Shown: positions 8,339 to 16,490, counted from the stretch's first letter. The stretch is 64,000 nt of DNA from Rikenella sp031549665 (GCA_031549665.1 JAVBPJ010000002.1:62001-126000); one strand, 5' to 3'. The notes: generated by a model from the sequence alone, not told the origin. Numbers and translations: made by a program.

Positions 8339-9340
8339 ATGGAAAAAACCATCAACGTCGGCATCATCGGCGGAGCGGGATACACCGGCGGCGAAAGCCT
8401 GCGCCTGCTGATCCACCACCCTTGTGTGCGGATCGCCTTCGTACACAGCAACTCGAACGGCGGCAACCCGGTGAGCGACGTCCACACCGACTTGCTGGGC
8501 GATACCGACCTGCGATTTACTGACGCCCCCGTGGCCGAACTGCCCCAAGTGGACGTGCTGTTCCTGTGCGTGGGACACGGCGATGCCCGCAAATTCCTCG
8601 AAGCGCACAACGCTGTTATCCCTGCCTCGACCCGCATCATCGACCTGAGCCAGGACTTCCGCATCGCCCCCGACACCTCTTTCGGCGACCGTTCGTTCGT
8701 CTACGGCCTCCCCGAACAGTACCGCGAACAGATCGGCACGGCACACAACATCGCCAACCCGGGCTGCTTCGCCACCTGCCTGCAACTGGGCCTCCTCCCC
8801 CTGGCCGCCGCCGGCAAAATCACCGGCGACGTGCACATCAGCGCCACCACCGGATCGACCGGAGCCGGGCAATCCCTGTCGGCCACCTCGCACTTCTCGT
8901 GGCGGGCCAACAACCTGTCGGTCTACAAGGTGTTCGAACACCAACACCTGCGCGAAGTGTCGCAAATGATCGCCTCCCGGGAACCCGCCTACGCCGGAAC
9001 GGTCAACTTCATCCCCTACCGGGGCGACTTTACCCGGGGTATCCTGGCTTCGATCTATACCGATTTCGCCGGAACGCTCGAAGAGGCCAAACAGCTCTAC
9101 GCCGACTACTACCGCGACGCCCCCTTCACCCACCTGAGCGAAAAACCGGTGGCCCTGAAACAGGTGGTCAATACCAATAAATGCCTGATCCACCTGACCC
9201 TGCACGAAGGCAAACTGCTGATCATGTCGACCATCGACAACCTGCTCAAAGGCGCCTCGGGACAAGCGGTGCAAAACATGAACCTGATGTTCGGACTGCC
9301 CGAAACTACCGGACTGTTCCTCAAACCCTCAGCGTTCTAA
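8339..9340 (+). CDS. argC: N-acetyl-gamma-glutamyl-phosphate reductase
   Basis: ArgC reduces N-acylglutamyl phosphate to the semialdehyde with NADPH. The 333-residue protein has the GIIGGAGYTGGE nucleotide loop at residues 8-19, the catalytic cysteine in NPGCFATC near residue 143, and the ATTGSTGAG segment near residue 170. The start at 8339 places the Rossmann strand at the N-terminus as in other family members; an in-frame ATG at 8312 would overlap argG by 17 bases. It is the last gene before the 0.94-kb repeat-filled gap in front of argD. Confidence 0.95.
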   Translation: MEKTINVGIIGGAGYTGGESLRLLIHHPCVRIAFVHSNSNGGNPVSDVHTDLLGDTDLRFTDAPVAELPQVDVLFLCVGHGDARKFLEAHNAVIPASTRIIDLSQDFRIAPDTSFGDRSFVYGLPEQYREQIGTAHNIANPGCFATCLQLGLLPLAAAGKITGDVHISATTGSTGAGQSLSATSHFSWRANNLSVYKVFEHQHLREVSQMIASREPAYAGTVNFIPYRGDFTRGILASIYTDFAGTLEEAKQLYADYYRDAPFTHLSEKPVALKQVVNTNKCLIHLTLHEGKLLIMSTIDNLLKGASGQAVQNMNLMFGLPETTGLFLKPSAF

Positions 9341-9348
9341 ACGTTCTT

Positions 9349-9580
9349 TTTCTTTGTTGACTTCGCTCTAACTACGCTCTTGCCGGAGCCTTCAGCTCTT
9401 TTGTTGGAGTTTGCTTTAACTGCGCTCAGGCCGCGCCGGCCCCGCGTGCCCGCGGTGGGCGGTTCTGGGTTTGTGCGGTTGCGTTGTTCCGAGTCGTTGG
9501 CTTGCGGCTGCATTGGGAACTACTGCGTAGTTTTGGGTACGAACGGGACGGCACTCGCCCGAAAGTAAACTTTCGCTCGG
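9349..9580 (-). repeat. Hairpin-rich repeat, copy A (left arm of a large inverted repeat)
   Basis: Read on the minus strand this segment aligns over its whole length with 9950-10187 on the plus strand. An 18-base identical core lies at 9438-9455 and a 12-base identical block at 9469-9480. Between the identical blocks the copies differ in sequence but keep matching hairpins: 9561-9574 is GAAAGT-TT-ACTTTC (minus strand) against GAAAGC-TT-GCTTTC in copy B, and 9518-9532 is AACTAC-GCA-GTAGTT against GGTACG-GAA-CGTACC. Such paired changes point to selection on structure. Reading frames in the two copies do not agree, so it is not coding. No known family is recognised. Confidence 0.75.
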
Positions 9581-9949
9581 CCCTCCCATTCCTCCCCAAA
9601 GCCTTCGGCTCTTCCCAACGCAGTCGAGAACGCGCCTGTCGGGGCCAAAGCCAACATCGCGCAAGTTAAGGCTGATATCAAACCCAAGGCTGTGTGCAAA
9701 CCGGCACAAGGGCTAGCCGCCAACGCTGGCAAGTCAACATCACCGCTCAATAGCAGTAGTGTGTGCCACCCACGTTCCGCCCGTTCGGTCAAACTTAGGT
9801 AAAACCTCCCCTTGTGAAGTTGCAGCGAAGAGATTTTTTCAGCGTGGGAGTGCGGCAAAGAGGCTTGGGTATTGTCGCAGTTAAGACGGTAAGATTTGTT
9901 CGGCGGAGGAGTTGCGGAACATCGGCAGATTTTCGGCAGGGGTGGAGCC
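9581..9949. other. Centre of the argC-argD gap, no gene recognised
   Basis: This 369-base stretch between the two repeat arms contains a further GAGCC-GAA-GGC hairpin on the minus strand (9601-9612) but no convincing gene or promoter. Short open frames run through it on both strands; they extend into the repeat arms, have no homologue I recognise, and their frames disagree between the two repeat copies. Confidence 0.5.
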
Positions 9950-10187
9950 GCCGAGCGGAAAGCTTGCTTTCAGGCGAGTGCGGTTCAGCTCCCGCCGAAA
10001 GGTACGGAACGTACCGTGCAACTCCGATCAACCGGAACGACCCGGCAAGCCCAACCGCACAAACACCCAAAAGCCCGCCGCGGGCACGCGGGGCCTGCGC
10101 GGCCCGAGCGCAGTTAGTACAAACTCCAATAAAAGACTCGAAGAGTCCGGCCTGAGGACAGTTGGAGAAAATTCAAGATGAAAGAGC
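9950..10187 (+). repeat. Hairpin-rich repeat, copy B (right arm of the inverted repeat)
   Basis: This is the second copy of the element in opposite orientation to copy A. It contains in order the hairpin 9958-9971, the hairpin 10001-10015, the block AACCGCACAAAC at 10053-10064, the identical GC-rich core at 10078-10095 (itself able to fold as CCGCG-GGCA-CGCGG), and the hairpin GACTC-GAA-GAGTC at 10135-10147. The terminal hairpin module then repeats at 10181-10222. Together the arms could form a very large stem of about 230 bases in any transcript through the region. Confidence 0.75.
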
Positions 10188-10260
10188 CGAAGGCTCCGGA
10201 CTAAAGGACAGTTAGAGAGCTGTTAAAACAAACTCAAAAACAAAAGACCCAAAGGGTCTA
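10131..10260 (+). promoter_or_regulatory. Three consecutive short hairpins in the argD leader
   Basis: Three similar hairpins lie in the last 155 bases before argD: GACTC-GAA-GAGTC (10135-10147), GAGCC-GAA-GGCTC (10184-10196) and AGACCC-AAA-GGGTCT (10245-10259). Stem letters differ while pairing is kept. The first two sit in near-identical 40-base modules that also share TCCGG and GGACAGTTRGAGA. They may affect argD mRNA stability or translation, or simply be the edge of the repeat element. Confidence 0.5.
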
Positions 10261-10284
10261 AAACACACAAACACAGACAAAACG

Positions 10285-11421
10285 ATGAAACTTTTCGATG
10301 TATATCCTCTTTACGATCTTGAGATCGTTCGGGCTGCCGGGTCGTACGTATGGGATCAGGACGGCGTGCAGTACCTTGACATGTACGGCGGGCATGCTGT
10401 TATTTCGATCGGACACACCCATCCCCATTACGTAAAGCGGTTGACCGACCAGTTGGGTAAGGTAGGTTTTTACTCCAATTCGGTACACATTTCGTTGCAG
10501 CGCGAGCTGGCGGAGAAGTTGGGGGCGCTTTGCGGCCACGACGATTACCAGTTGTTTTTGTGCAATTCCGGGGCCGAGGCCAACGAGAACGCCTTGAAGC
10601 TCGCCTCGTTCCACAACGGCCGCAAGGTAGCCATTGCTTTCAAGGGGTCGTTTCACGGCCGCACCTCGTTGGCGGTGGCAGCTACCGACAATCCCGCCAT
10701 TGTTGCGCCGATCAACCAGACCGACAACATTCTTTTCCTGCCCCTGAACGACGAGGGAGCGTTGGAGGCCGCGTTTGCGGAGCGCGGGGCCGAGATTTCG
10801 TCCGTGATCATCGAGGGGATTCAGGGCGTGGGCGGCATTCAGATCGCCACCGAATCGTTCCTGCGGAAGATCCGCAGCCTGTGCGACCGGTACGGAGCGC
10901 TTTACATTGCCGACAGCGTGCAGTGCGGCTGCGGGCGGACGGGGAAATACTACTCACACGACTGGGCCGGCGTTTCGGCCGACATCTACACCATGGCCAA
11001 GGGGATCGGGAACGGATTTCCCGTCGCCGGATTGATCATCGCCCCGCACATTGCCCCGAAATACGGCATGTTGGGCACCACTTTCGGCGGGAATCACCTG
11101 GCCTGCGCCGCCGCGCTGGCCGTGGTTGAGGTGATGCAGCAGGACAACCTGGTGGAGCAGGCCCGCCAGACGGGCGACTACCTGATGGCCGAGTTGCGCA
11201 AGCTCCCCGGCATCAAGGAGGTGCGCGGCAAGGGGCTGATGATCGGGATCGAGCTGCACGAGGACGCCACCGCCATCCGCAACCAACTGCTGTTCGGCGA
11301 AAAGATTTTTGTCGGGTCGTCCTCCCTGAAAAACGTGTTCCGGCTGTTGCCCGCGTTGAGCATATCGCGCGAACAGTGCGACCGGTTCATCGCCTCGTTG
11401 CGCAAGCTGCTGACGGCATAG
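10285..11421 (+). CDS. argD: Acetylornithine/succinylornithine aminotransferase
   Basis: ArgD moves an amino group from glutamate to the N-acylated glutamate semialdehyde, giving N-acylornithine, with PLP. The 378-residue class-III aminotransferase has the SGAEANENALKLA segment near residue 95, the FHGRT motif near residue 129 and the PLP lysine in MAKGIGNGFP near residue 239. The usual DEVQ/DEIQ motif is ADSVQ here: the Asp that contacts the PLP ring nitrogen is kept, the Glu is replaced by Ser. Codon use looks less GC-biased at third positions than in argG/argC. It is cut off from argC by the repeat region and ends at a strong terminator. Confidence 0.93.
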   Translation: MKLFDVYPLYDLEIVRAAGSYVWDQDGVQYLDMYGGHAVISIGHTHPHYVKRLTDQLGKVGFYSNSVHISLQRELAEKLGALCGHDDYQLFLCNSGAEANENALKLASFHNGRKVAIAFKGSFHGRTSLAVAATDNPAIVAPINQTDNILFLPLNDEGALEAAFAERGAEISSVIIEGIQGVGGIQIATESFLRKIRSLCDRYGALYIADSVQCGCGRTGKYYSHDWAGVSADIYTMAKGIGNGFPVAGLIIAPHIAPKYGMLGTTFGGNHLACAAALAVVEVMQQDNLVEQARQTGDYLMAELRKLPGIKEVRGKGLMIGIELHEDATAIRNQLLFGEKIFVGSSSLKNVFRLLPALSISREQCDRFIASLRKLLTA

Positions 11422-11474
11422 GCAGACGGGAAAGAACCTGTCTGACCTCCGCAACAGACAGTCGATACAACGAA

Positions 11475-11515
11475 CCCTCTCCCTGCAAATCATTGCAGGG
11501 GGAGGGTTGTTTTTT
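11475..11515 (+). terminator. Intrinsic terminator of argD
   Basis: CCCTCTCCCTGCAA pairs with TTGCAGGGGGAGGG around a short loop (11475-11506) and is followed by a run of T at 11507-11515. It closes the arginine operon; the next gene is on the opposite strand. Confidence 0.88.
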
Positions 11516-11547
11516 GCGTCAGGGCGGTCAAAAAGAGCTGCCGTTTC

Positions 11548-14529
11548 CTACCTTTCGGCGGATTCGTCCAGCCGGATGATGCCCCGGCTCTCTTTTCCGT
11601 CCACAAAAACGAACAGGGAGGTGGGCGAGGCAACCCGCCGGAAATGCTTGGTTTGTGCGATGCAGGGCAATTCCTCCAGCCCGGGGATATTGAGCCGCCC
11701 CTGCTGTTGCGGGAGGTTGATGGAGAGGTAACCCACGCCGAACGAGGTGAGGTTCTGGAAAAAGTGGGTTCCCTGCGAGGGGTCGACCCGGAAATTCTCC
11801 AGCGCGCACTCGACCAGCACGCGCGCCTCTGAAATCTGATCCCACCGCACCGGAATGCCCAGCCAGGGATCGCTCGACCCCCAACGCCCCGGCCCCACCA
11901 GCACGTAGTTGCGCCCCTCGGCCTTGCAGGCGGCGTTCAGCGATTCTATTTCCTGCGCCATCTCGGTGGTTTCGGCCAGGCGGAAAGCCTCCGGATCGAA
12001 ATAGATGATGTCGCGGATTCCCTCGATGCGCCCCAACCCCAGGGCCGATTCGGCGTAGAGCAGCGCTCCGTCGGGCCGCTGCGCGGGGGCCGACCAGTCG
12101 ATCCGTTCGTGCTGCGTACCGATGGCTATTGGCCTGATCTGAAGGAAATTAAAAATTCGCTCTTCGCCCGAGGGAACATCCATATTGACCGCAAATTCGA
12201 TCTCGACGGGCGACTGCATCGACTCGGACCCGATGCGGAGCAGTTCGGTCAGGATGTCGGGCAACGGAAAGGTATCGTACTTGAGTATGTGCGCAAAGGT
12301 GATGAGTTTGCGCCCTTCGCCCGAGGGGGAATCGCTTACCATTTGATTCTGGGCGTCCCACGTCGAGGCCACGTACTTCAGGTTGCGAAGTTGAGGCATG
12401 CGGTTGATTTCCAGCCGGGTAAGATTTGCCGAATCGTCGGTCGAGGCCTGGAACCGCTCCGGATTCATGTCCAGGGCGTACATCACGCGCTGTGTGTCGC
12501 GCAGGGTCATCTCCGGCGTGGAGAGTTGCAACAGTTGCCGGGGGTGTCCGGGCGAAAAACGGAGCGAGAGGCCCCCCTCGACCACCAATTTCCCCAGCCC
12601 GAGGGCGATGTTGGCGATCCCCTCTTCGGGTTTTTCGTCGCCCACGGGGTAAAAATTGATCGAACGGGCCACGCCCGAGAGAGTGGGAAAGTAATAGCCC
12701 TGGTCGGCGGTTCCGCACAGTTCCTGAATCACGACGCCCATTTTCTCGTCGCCCAGCGAGTTGGAACTCGCCTCGATGTAGGCGCGGCTGGCGGCGTAGT
12801 AGACCGAGGCGTAGACCCCTTTGATCGCGCGGGCCAGCAGGGGCAGGGTTTGTTCGTCGTCTTCGGCGCGGGGCACCATATAGGTGGCGTATATTCCAGC
12901 AAAAGGCTGAAAATGAGAATCTTCCAGCTTGGAGCTCGACCGGACGGCCAACGGGCGTTTGACGTTGCGGAGAAACGTCCGCAGGTGTTCCATCAGTTCG
13001 TCCGAGAGTTCCGAGGCCAAAAATTCCGACAGAATTTCGGCGTCGTTCATCGCCTCGTCGACCCGGTTGCGCAGGTCGTTCCCGGCCATGAAGTCGTCGT
13101 AGTGGCTCGTTGTCAGGGCCAGCGTACGGGGAATGGTTACCCGAACCCCCTCCCAGCGGTCGTAAAGTTTGTGATCCTCCAGCAGGTTGCCCACAAAGGC
13201 CAGTCCGCGCGCCTTGCCCCCCAGCGACCCGTTGCCGCTCCGGGCAAAGCTGATGAACTGGTTGTAGGTGTCGGGATTGAATTCGGCGACCACTCCCTGC
13301 CCCATCTGGCGGCGGTAGCCGCGAATTGAGCGGAGCAGGAACTGGCGCATCTGTTCCGGCTGCTCGAATTGGCTGGTGGTTACGGCCCGCACCATGTGGG
13401 CCAACGAGAATATCCCCCTGGCATAGAGCCACTTGGATAGCATATTGCGTTCGGTATAGTGGATAAGCACGCGCAGGGGAAGCTGCTCGACGGCCTGCTG
13501 CATTTCGTGCAGGTCGTGTACGGTGAACAGGGAGGCTCCGGTTTCGGGGTCGACGAACGAAAAATCGCCGAAAGCCATCCGGCGGGTGATGAAGTTTTCG
13601 AGTTGGCCGGTCAAATCCTGGGTCTGCTTGTGGATGAAGTCGGCCCCGATGGCCAGGGCTTCGGCTTCGATCGACGCATCGGTCGACTGCAACACCACCG
13701 GCAGGGTGGGATACTCGGCCAGTATCTCGCGGCAAAAGGCCACTCCGGCGCGAGGATCGATCTCGGGGTCGTGTTCCGAGCGGCGGAACGACACGTCCGA
13801 AATAACGCCCAGCAGGTGCTCGCGGTAGCGGTCGTAGTACTCCCGCGCCTCGTCCAGGCTGCGGGCAAAGAGGATCTTGGGCCGCGCCCGTTTGCGCAGG
13901 GTGCGTTGTCGTTCGTTGAGCGCCTCGCCCAGGTAGTCGTTCCCCTGCCGGATCACGATCTGGTAGAGTTCGGGCAGGTAGGCCGAGTAGAACCGGACGT
14001 TGTCCTCCACCAGCAGGATCGCCTGCACCCCCACTCCGAGGATGTCCTCGCGGGCGTTGCGGCGGTCTTCGATCATTTTGATGATGGCCAGGATCAGGTA
14101 GGCATTCCCCTGCCAGCTGAACAGGTAGTCGATGGGGGTGGTGTCGGCTTCGGCCACGCGGCGGGCCACCTCGCGCGAGAAAGAGCTGAGCAGCACCACG
14201 GGCAGGTCGGGCGCCAGGCGTTTGACCTCGTGCGAAAAGGTGAACACGTCCATCTCGCCGATCTGGAACATGGCGATCACCAGATCGAACCGTTCGCCCG
14301 CCGCCAACCGTTCGAGGGCCTCAACAGCGCTTGACGCGGCGGTGAACTGGGGCGGATTGCTCAGGCTCAGTTCGGAGTACTCGTGCATGATCTGCGCCTC
14401 GATGCGGCCGTCCTCTTCGAGGGTGAACTGGTCGTACGAACTGCACACCAGCAGCACGCGGGTGATGCGTTCCCGCATCAGGCTCTGGAAGTCGATGTCG
14501 ACAAAGAATTTTTCGTTGTACTTGGCCAT
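11548..14529 (-). CDS. Receiver-domain/PEP-synthase ATP-binding (PPDK_N) fusion protein
   Basis: The 993-residue protein begins with two receiver-like domains. The first (residues about 20-150) has lost the phospho-acceptor Asp (FDLVIAMFQ). The second (about 165-310) keeps LLVEDN and GVISDVSF with an Asp at the expected site. A helical linker leads to a PEP/pyruvate-binding ATP-grasp domain: GSLGGKARGL near residue 436 and LAVRSSSKLEDS near residue 526, as in PEP synthase and pyruvate phosphate dikinase. The phosphohistidine swivelling domain and PEP-utilising barrel are absent; instead the protein ends with a conserved-looking GPGRWGSSDPW segment near residue 880. It therefore cannot be a full PEP synthase. 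A signalling-controlled phosphotransfer or sensing role is possible. It is divergent from a GNAT-like gene with back-to-back promoters. Confidence 0.8.
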   Translation of the reverse strand: MAKYNEKFFVDIDFQSLMRERITRVLLVCSSYDQFTLEEDGRIEAQIMHEYSELSLSNPPQFTAASSAVEALERLAAGERFDLVIAMFQIGEMDVFTFSHEVKRLAPDLPVVLLSSFSREVARRVAEADTTPIDYLFSWQGNAYLILAIIKMIEDRRNAREDILGVGVQAILLVEDNVRFYSAYLPELYQIVIRQGNDYLGEALNERQRTLRKRARPKILFARSLDEAREYYDRYREHLLGVISDVSFRRSEHDPEIDPRAGVAFCREILAEYPTLPVVLQSTDASIEAEALAIGADFIHKQTQDLTGQLENFITRRMAFGDFSFVDPETGASLFTVHDLHEMQQAVEQLPLRVLIHYTERNMLSKWLYARGIFSLAHMVRAVTTSQFEQPEQMRQFLLRSIRGYRRQMGQGVVAEFNPDTYNQFISFARSGNGSLGGKARGLAFVGNLLEDHKLYDRWEGVRVTIPRTLALTTSHYDDFMAGNDLRNRVDEAMNDAEILSEFLASELSDELMEHLRTFLRNVKRPLAVRSSSKLEDSHFQPFAGIYATYMVPRAEDDEQTLPLLARAIKGVYASVYYAASRAYIEASSNSLGDEKMGVVIQELCGTADQGYYFPTLSGVARSINFYPVGDEKPEEGIANIALGLGKLVVEGGLSLRFSPGHPRQLLQLSTPEMTLRDTQRVMYALDMNPERFQASTDDSANLTRLEINRMPQLRNLKYVASTWDAQNQMVSDSPSGEGRKLITFAHILKYDTFPLPDILTELLRIGSESMQSPVEIEFAVNMDVPSGEERIFNFLQIRPIAIGTQHERIDWSAPAQRPDGALLYAESALGLGRIEGIRDIIYFDPEAFRLAETTEMAQEIESLNAACKAEGRNYVLVGPGRWGSSDPWLGIPVRWDQISEARVLVECALENFRVDPSQGTHFFQNLTSFGVGYLSINLPQQQGRLNIPGLEELPCIAQTKHFRRVASPTSLFVFVDGKESRGIIRLDESAER

Positions 14530-14535
14530 TTTTCG

Positions 14536-14543
14536 TACCTTTG
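14536..14543 (+). promoter_or_regulatory. -7 promoter box of the GNAT-like gene
   Basis: TACCTTTG lies 27 bases before the ATG at 14570 and is the plus-strand half of a mirror-image divergent promoter. Confidence 0.65.
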
Positions 14544-14555
14544 GGCTTGCGCACC

Positions 14556-14563
14556 GAAAGATA
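14556..14563 (-). promoter_or_regulatory. -7-like box of the REC/PPDK_N gene
   Basis: The minus strand reads TATCTTTC, one base off TAnnTTTG, 27 bases before the ATG at 14529. It mirrors the plus-strand box at 14536-14543. Confidence 0.5.
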
Positions 14564-14569
14564 CGAAAA

Positions 14570-15781
14570 ATGGAGAAATACGCACTACACGAGGTGAAAA
14601 CCGCCGCCCACCGGCGGGAATTTCTGCAAACAGCCGCAACGCTCTACCGCAACGATCCCACCTGGGTGCAACCCCTCGACAACGATATCGAAGCCGTGTT
14701 CGACCCGGCCCGGAACAAACTCTTCGCCGACGGCGAGGCGATCCGCTGGATCCTGAAAGACCGGGACGGGAACGCCGTCGGGCGGATCGCCGCCTTTTAC
14801 AACCGCGAGAAAGCCGCCGCCGAGGACCAACCCACCGGCGGTTGCGGATTCTTCGAGTGCATCGACGACCAGCAGGCCGCCGACCAGCTCTTCGACGCCG
14901 CCCGGACCTGGCTCGCCGCGCGGGGCATGGAGGCCATGGACGGCCCCGTCAACTTCGGCGACCGGATGATGTGGTGGGGTGCGCTGGTAGAGGGGTTCAC
15001 CCTGCCGCTCTACGGAATGCCCTACAACCCGCCCTACTACGAAAAACTGTTCGAAGGGTACGGTTTCCAGAATTACTTCAACCAATACTCGTACCTGCGG
15101 GTGCTGACCATAGGAATCATGCCCGAGGCCTTGTACGAAAAAGCGCGCCGGTTGTACGAAAATCCCGACTACGATTTCCGTACCGTCGATCTCTCGGACA
15201 TCCGCAAGCTGGCCTACGACTTCCGCACGGTGTACAACAGCGGTTGGGCGGCCTTTACGGGGGTGCGTCCGATGACCGAACCCGAATCGATCGCCCACGT
15301 GCGCGAACTCAAACCGATCATCGACCCCCGCGTGGCCTACTTCGCCTACTACCAGGGCCAGCCGATCGGATTTTTCATCATGATCCCCGACATCAACCAG
15401 ATATTCCGCCACCTGCACGGCAAGTTCGGCCTGTGGCAAAAGCTCCGTTTTTTAATCGACCTCAAGCTGCGGCGCCGGTGCGACCGCCTGTACGGGGTGG
15501 TGTTCGGCGTGGCGAGCGAGTTTCAGGGGCGGGGCGTCGAAGCGGGGATGATCCGCTGCTTCGAACGCTTTGTCGAGCAAAATCCAACCGCCTACCAAAC
15601 CCTCGAAATGGCCTGGGTGGGCGACTTCAATCCCCTGATGATGCGGGTGTGCGAAAGCTACGTCATGGCCGTCAAACACAAACGCCACGTTACATACCGC
15701 TACCTGTTCGACCGGTCGAAACCGTTCACGCGCGCGCCAAGGCTTGGAAAGGCGGCACGAAAACCAACTGAAAATCAATAG
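14570..15781 (+). CDS. GNAT-fold acyltransferase-like protein
   Basis: The 403-residue protein starts at 14570, after its promoter box; a longer upstream frame runs antisense through the divergent gene. The second half (about residues 250-390) looks like a GNAT domain: VAYFAYYQGQPIGFFIMIPD gives the central strands and VASEFQGRGVEAGMI the CoA-binding turn. The N-terminal half contains NDPTWVQPLDNDI and the DGPVNFGDRMMWWG segment, which I associate with a conserved family of GNAT-related proteins of unknown substrate. Function is unknown. It shares a promoter region with the REC/PEP-binding protein and abuts ribE by 3 bases. Confidence 0.75.
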   Translation: MEKYALHEVKTAAHRREFLQTAATLYRNDPTWVQPLDNDIEAVFDPARNKLFADGEAIRWILKDRDGNAVGRIAAFYNREKAAAEDQPTGGCGFFECIDDQQAADQLFDAARTWLAARGMEAMDGPVNFGDRMMWWGALVEGFTLPLYGMPYNPPYYEKLFEGYGFQNYFNQYSYLRVLTIGIMPEALYEKARRLYENPDYDFRTVDLSDIRKLAYDFRTVYNSGWAAFTGVRPMTEPESIAHVRELKPIIDPRVAYFAYYQGQPIGFFIMIPDINQIFRHLHGKFGLWQKLRFLIDLKLRRRCDRLYGVVFGVASEFQGRGVEAGMIRCFERFVEQNPTAYQTLEMAWVGDFNPLMMRVCESYVMAVKHKRHVTYRYLFDRSKPFTRAPRLGKAARKPTENQ

Positions 15782-15784
15782 ATC

Positions 15785-16390
15785 ATGTTCTCAGGCATCG
15801 TTCAATCCATCGGCACCGTTACCCGCCTGCAGCGCGAGGGCGACAACCTGCACCTGTCGCTACGCTGCCCCTTCGCCCACGAACTGCACATCGACCAAAG
15901 TGTGGCCCACAACGGAGTCTGCCTGACGGTGGTCGCCCTTGAAGAGGGGGGCTACACCGTTACCGCCATCCGCGAAACGCTCGAAAAAACCAACCTCGGA
16001 CTGCTCAAAGTGGGCGACCAGGTGAACCTCGAACGAAGCATGACCCTGGGCGCCCTGCTCGACGGCCACATCGTACAGGGACACGTGGACACCACCGCCC
16101 GCTGCACGGCCGTCAGCCAGGCCGACGGAAGCTGGTACTTCACTTTCGAATACGCGCCCGACCCCGCGCAGCCGGGCTACATCACCGTCGAAAAGGGATC
16201 GGTGGCGGTGAACGGCGTGAGCCTCACGGTGGTCAACGCCCAACCCGGTTCGTTCCAGGTGGCCATCATCCCCTACACGTTCGAACACACCAATTTCCAC
16301 GCCTTCGAGGTGGGAACGACGGTCAATCTGGAGTTCGACATCATCGGCAAGTACGTCGCCCGCTACGTGCAGGCGTACCGTCCCCAATAA
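15785..16390 (+). CDS. ribE: Riboflavin synthase, alpha subunit
   Basis: The enzyme converts two molecules of 6,7-dimethyl-8-ribityllumazine to riboflavin. The 201-residue protein starts with the invariant MFSGIVQ motif and holds two tandem lumazine-binding domains (about 1-97 and 98-195), each with the GVCLTV or GVSLTV signature and a GHVD or NLEFD end. The length is normal. It begins 3 bases after the GNAT-like gene, so it is in the same transcript although it has no obvious functional link to it. Confidence 0.95.
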   Translation: MFSGIVQSIGTVTRLQREGDNLHLSLRCPFAHELHIDQSVAHNGVCLTVVALEEGGYTVTAIRETLEKTNLGLLKVGDQVNLERSMTLGALLDGHIVQGHVDTTARCTAVSQADGSWYFTFEYAPDPAQPGYITVEKGSVAVNGVSLTVVNAQPGSFQVAIIPYTFEHTNFHAFEVGTTVNLEFDIIGKYVARYVQAYRPQ

Positions 16391-16404
16391 TCGGATGCTT
16401 TTTA

Positions 16405-16448
16405 ACGCAGTGCGGCCCCTTGGACTCATCCAAGGGGCCGCACTGCGT
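16405..16448. terminator. 20-bp perfect hairpin between ribE and asd
   Basis: ACGCAGTGCGGCCCCTTGGA (16405-16424) pairs perfectly with 16429-16448 around a CTCA loop. It lies between two convergent genes. The 3' side of the stem lacks a T run on either strand; the T run is at 16399-16403, before the stem on the plus strand. It is placed like a terminator but may act mainly as a 3'-end stabiliser. Confidence 0.65.
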
Positions 16449-16490
16449 ATCGATGTTGGCGGAGTTTTTACCGCCCCCGTTCGGTGGGGC

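Noticed and set aside
9950..10100. Possible group II intron domain or retron RNA
   Set aside because: No reverse transcriptase is nearby, and neither a domain V sequence nor a retron-type pair of inverted repeats could be matched.
9416..10155. Open frames in the argC-argD gap (for example 9416-9709 minus, 9520-9858 minus, 9814-10155 plus, 9896-10117 plus), some ending in the same peptide
   Set aside because: The shared ending comes from the inverted DNA repeat, and the frame that carries it in one copy is shifted relative to the other parts of the second copy. Stems, not codons, are conserved.
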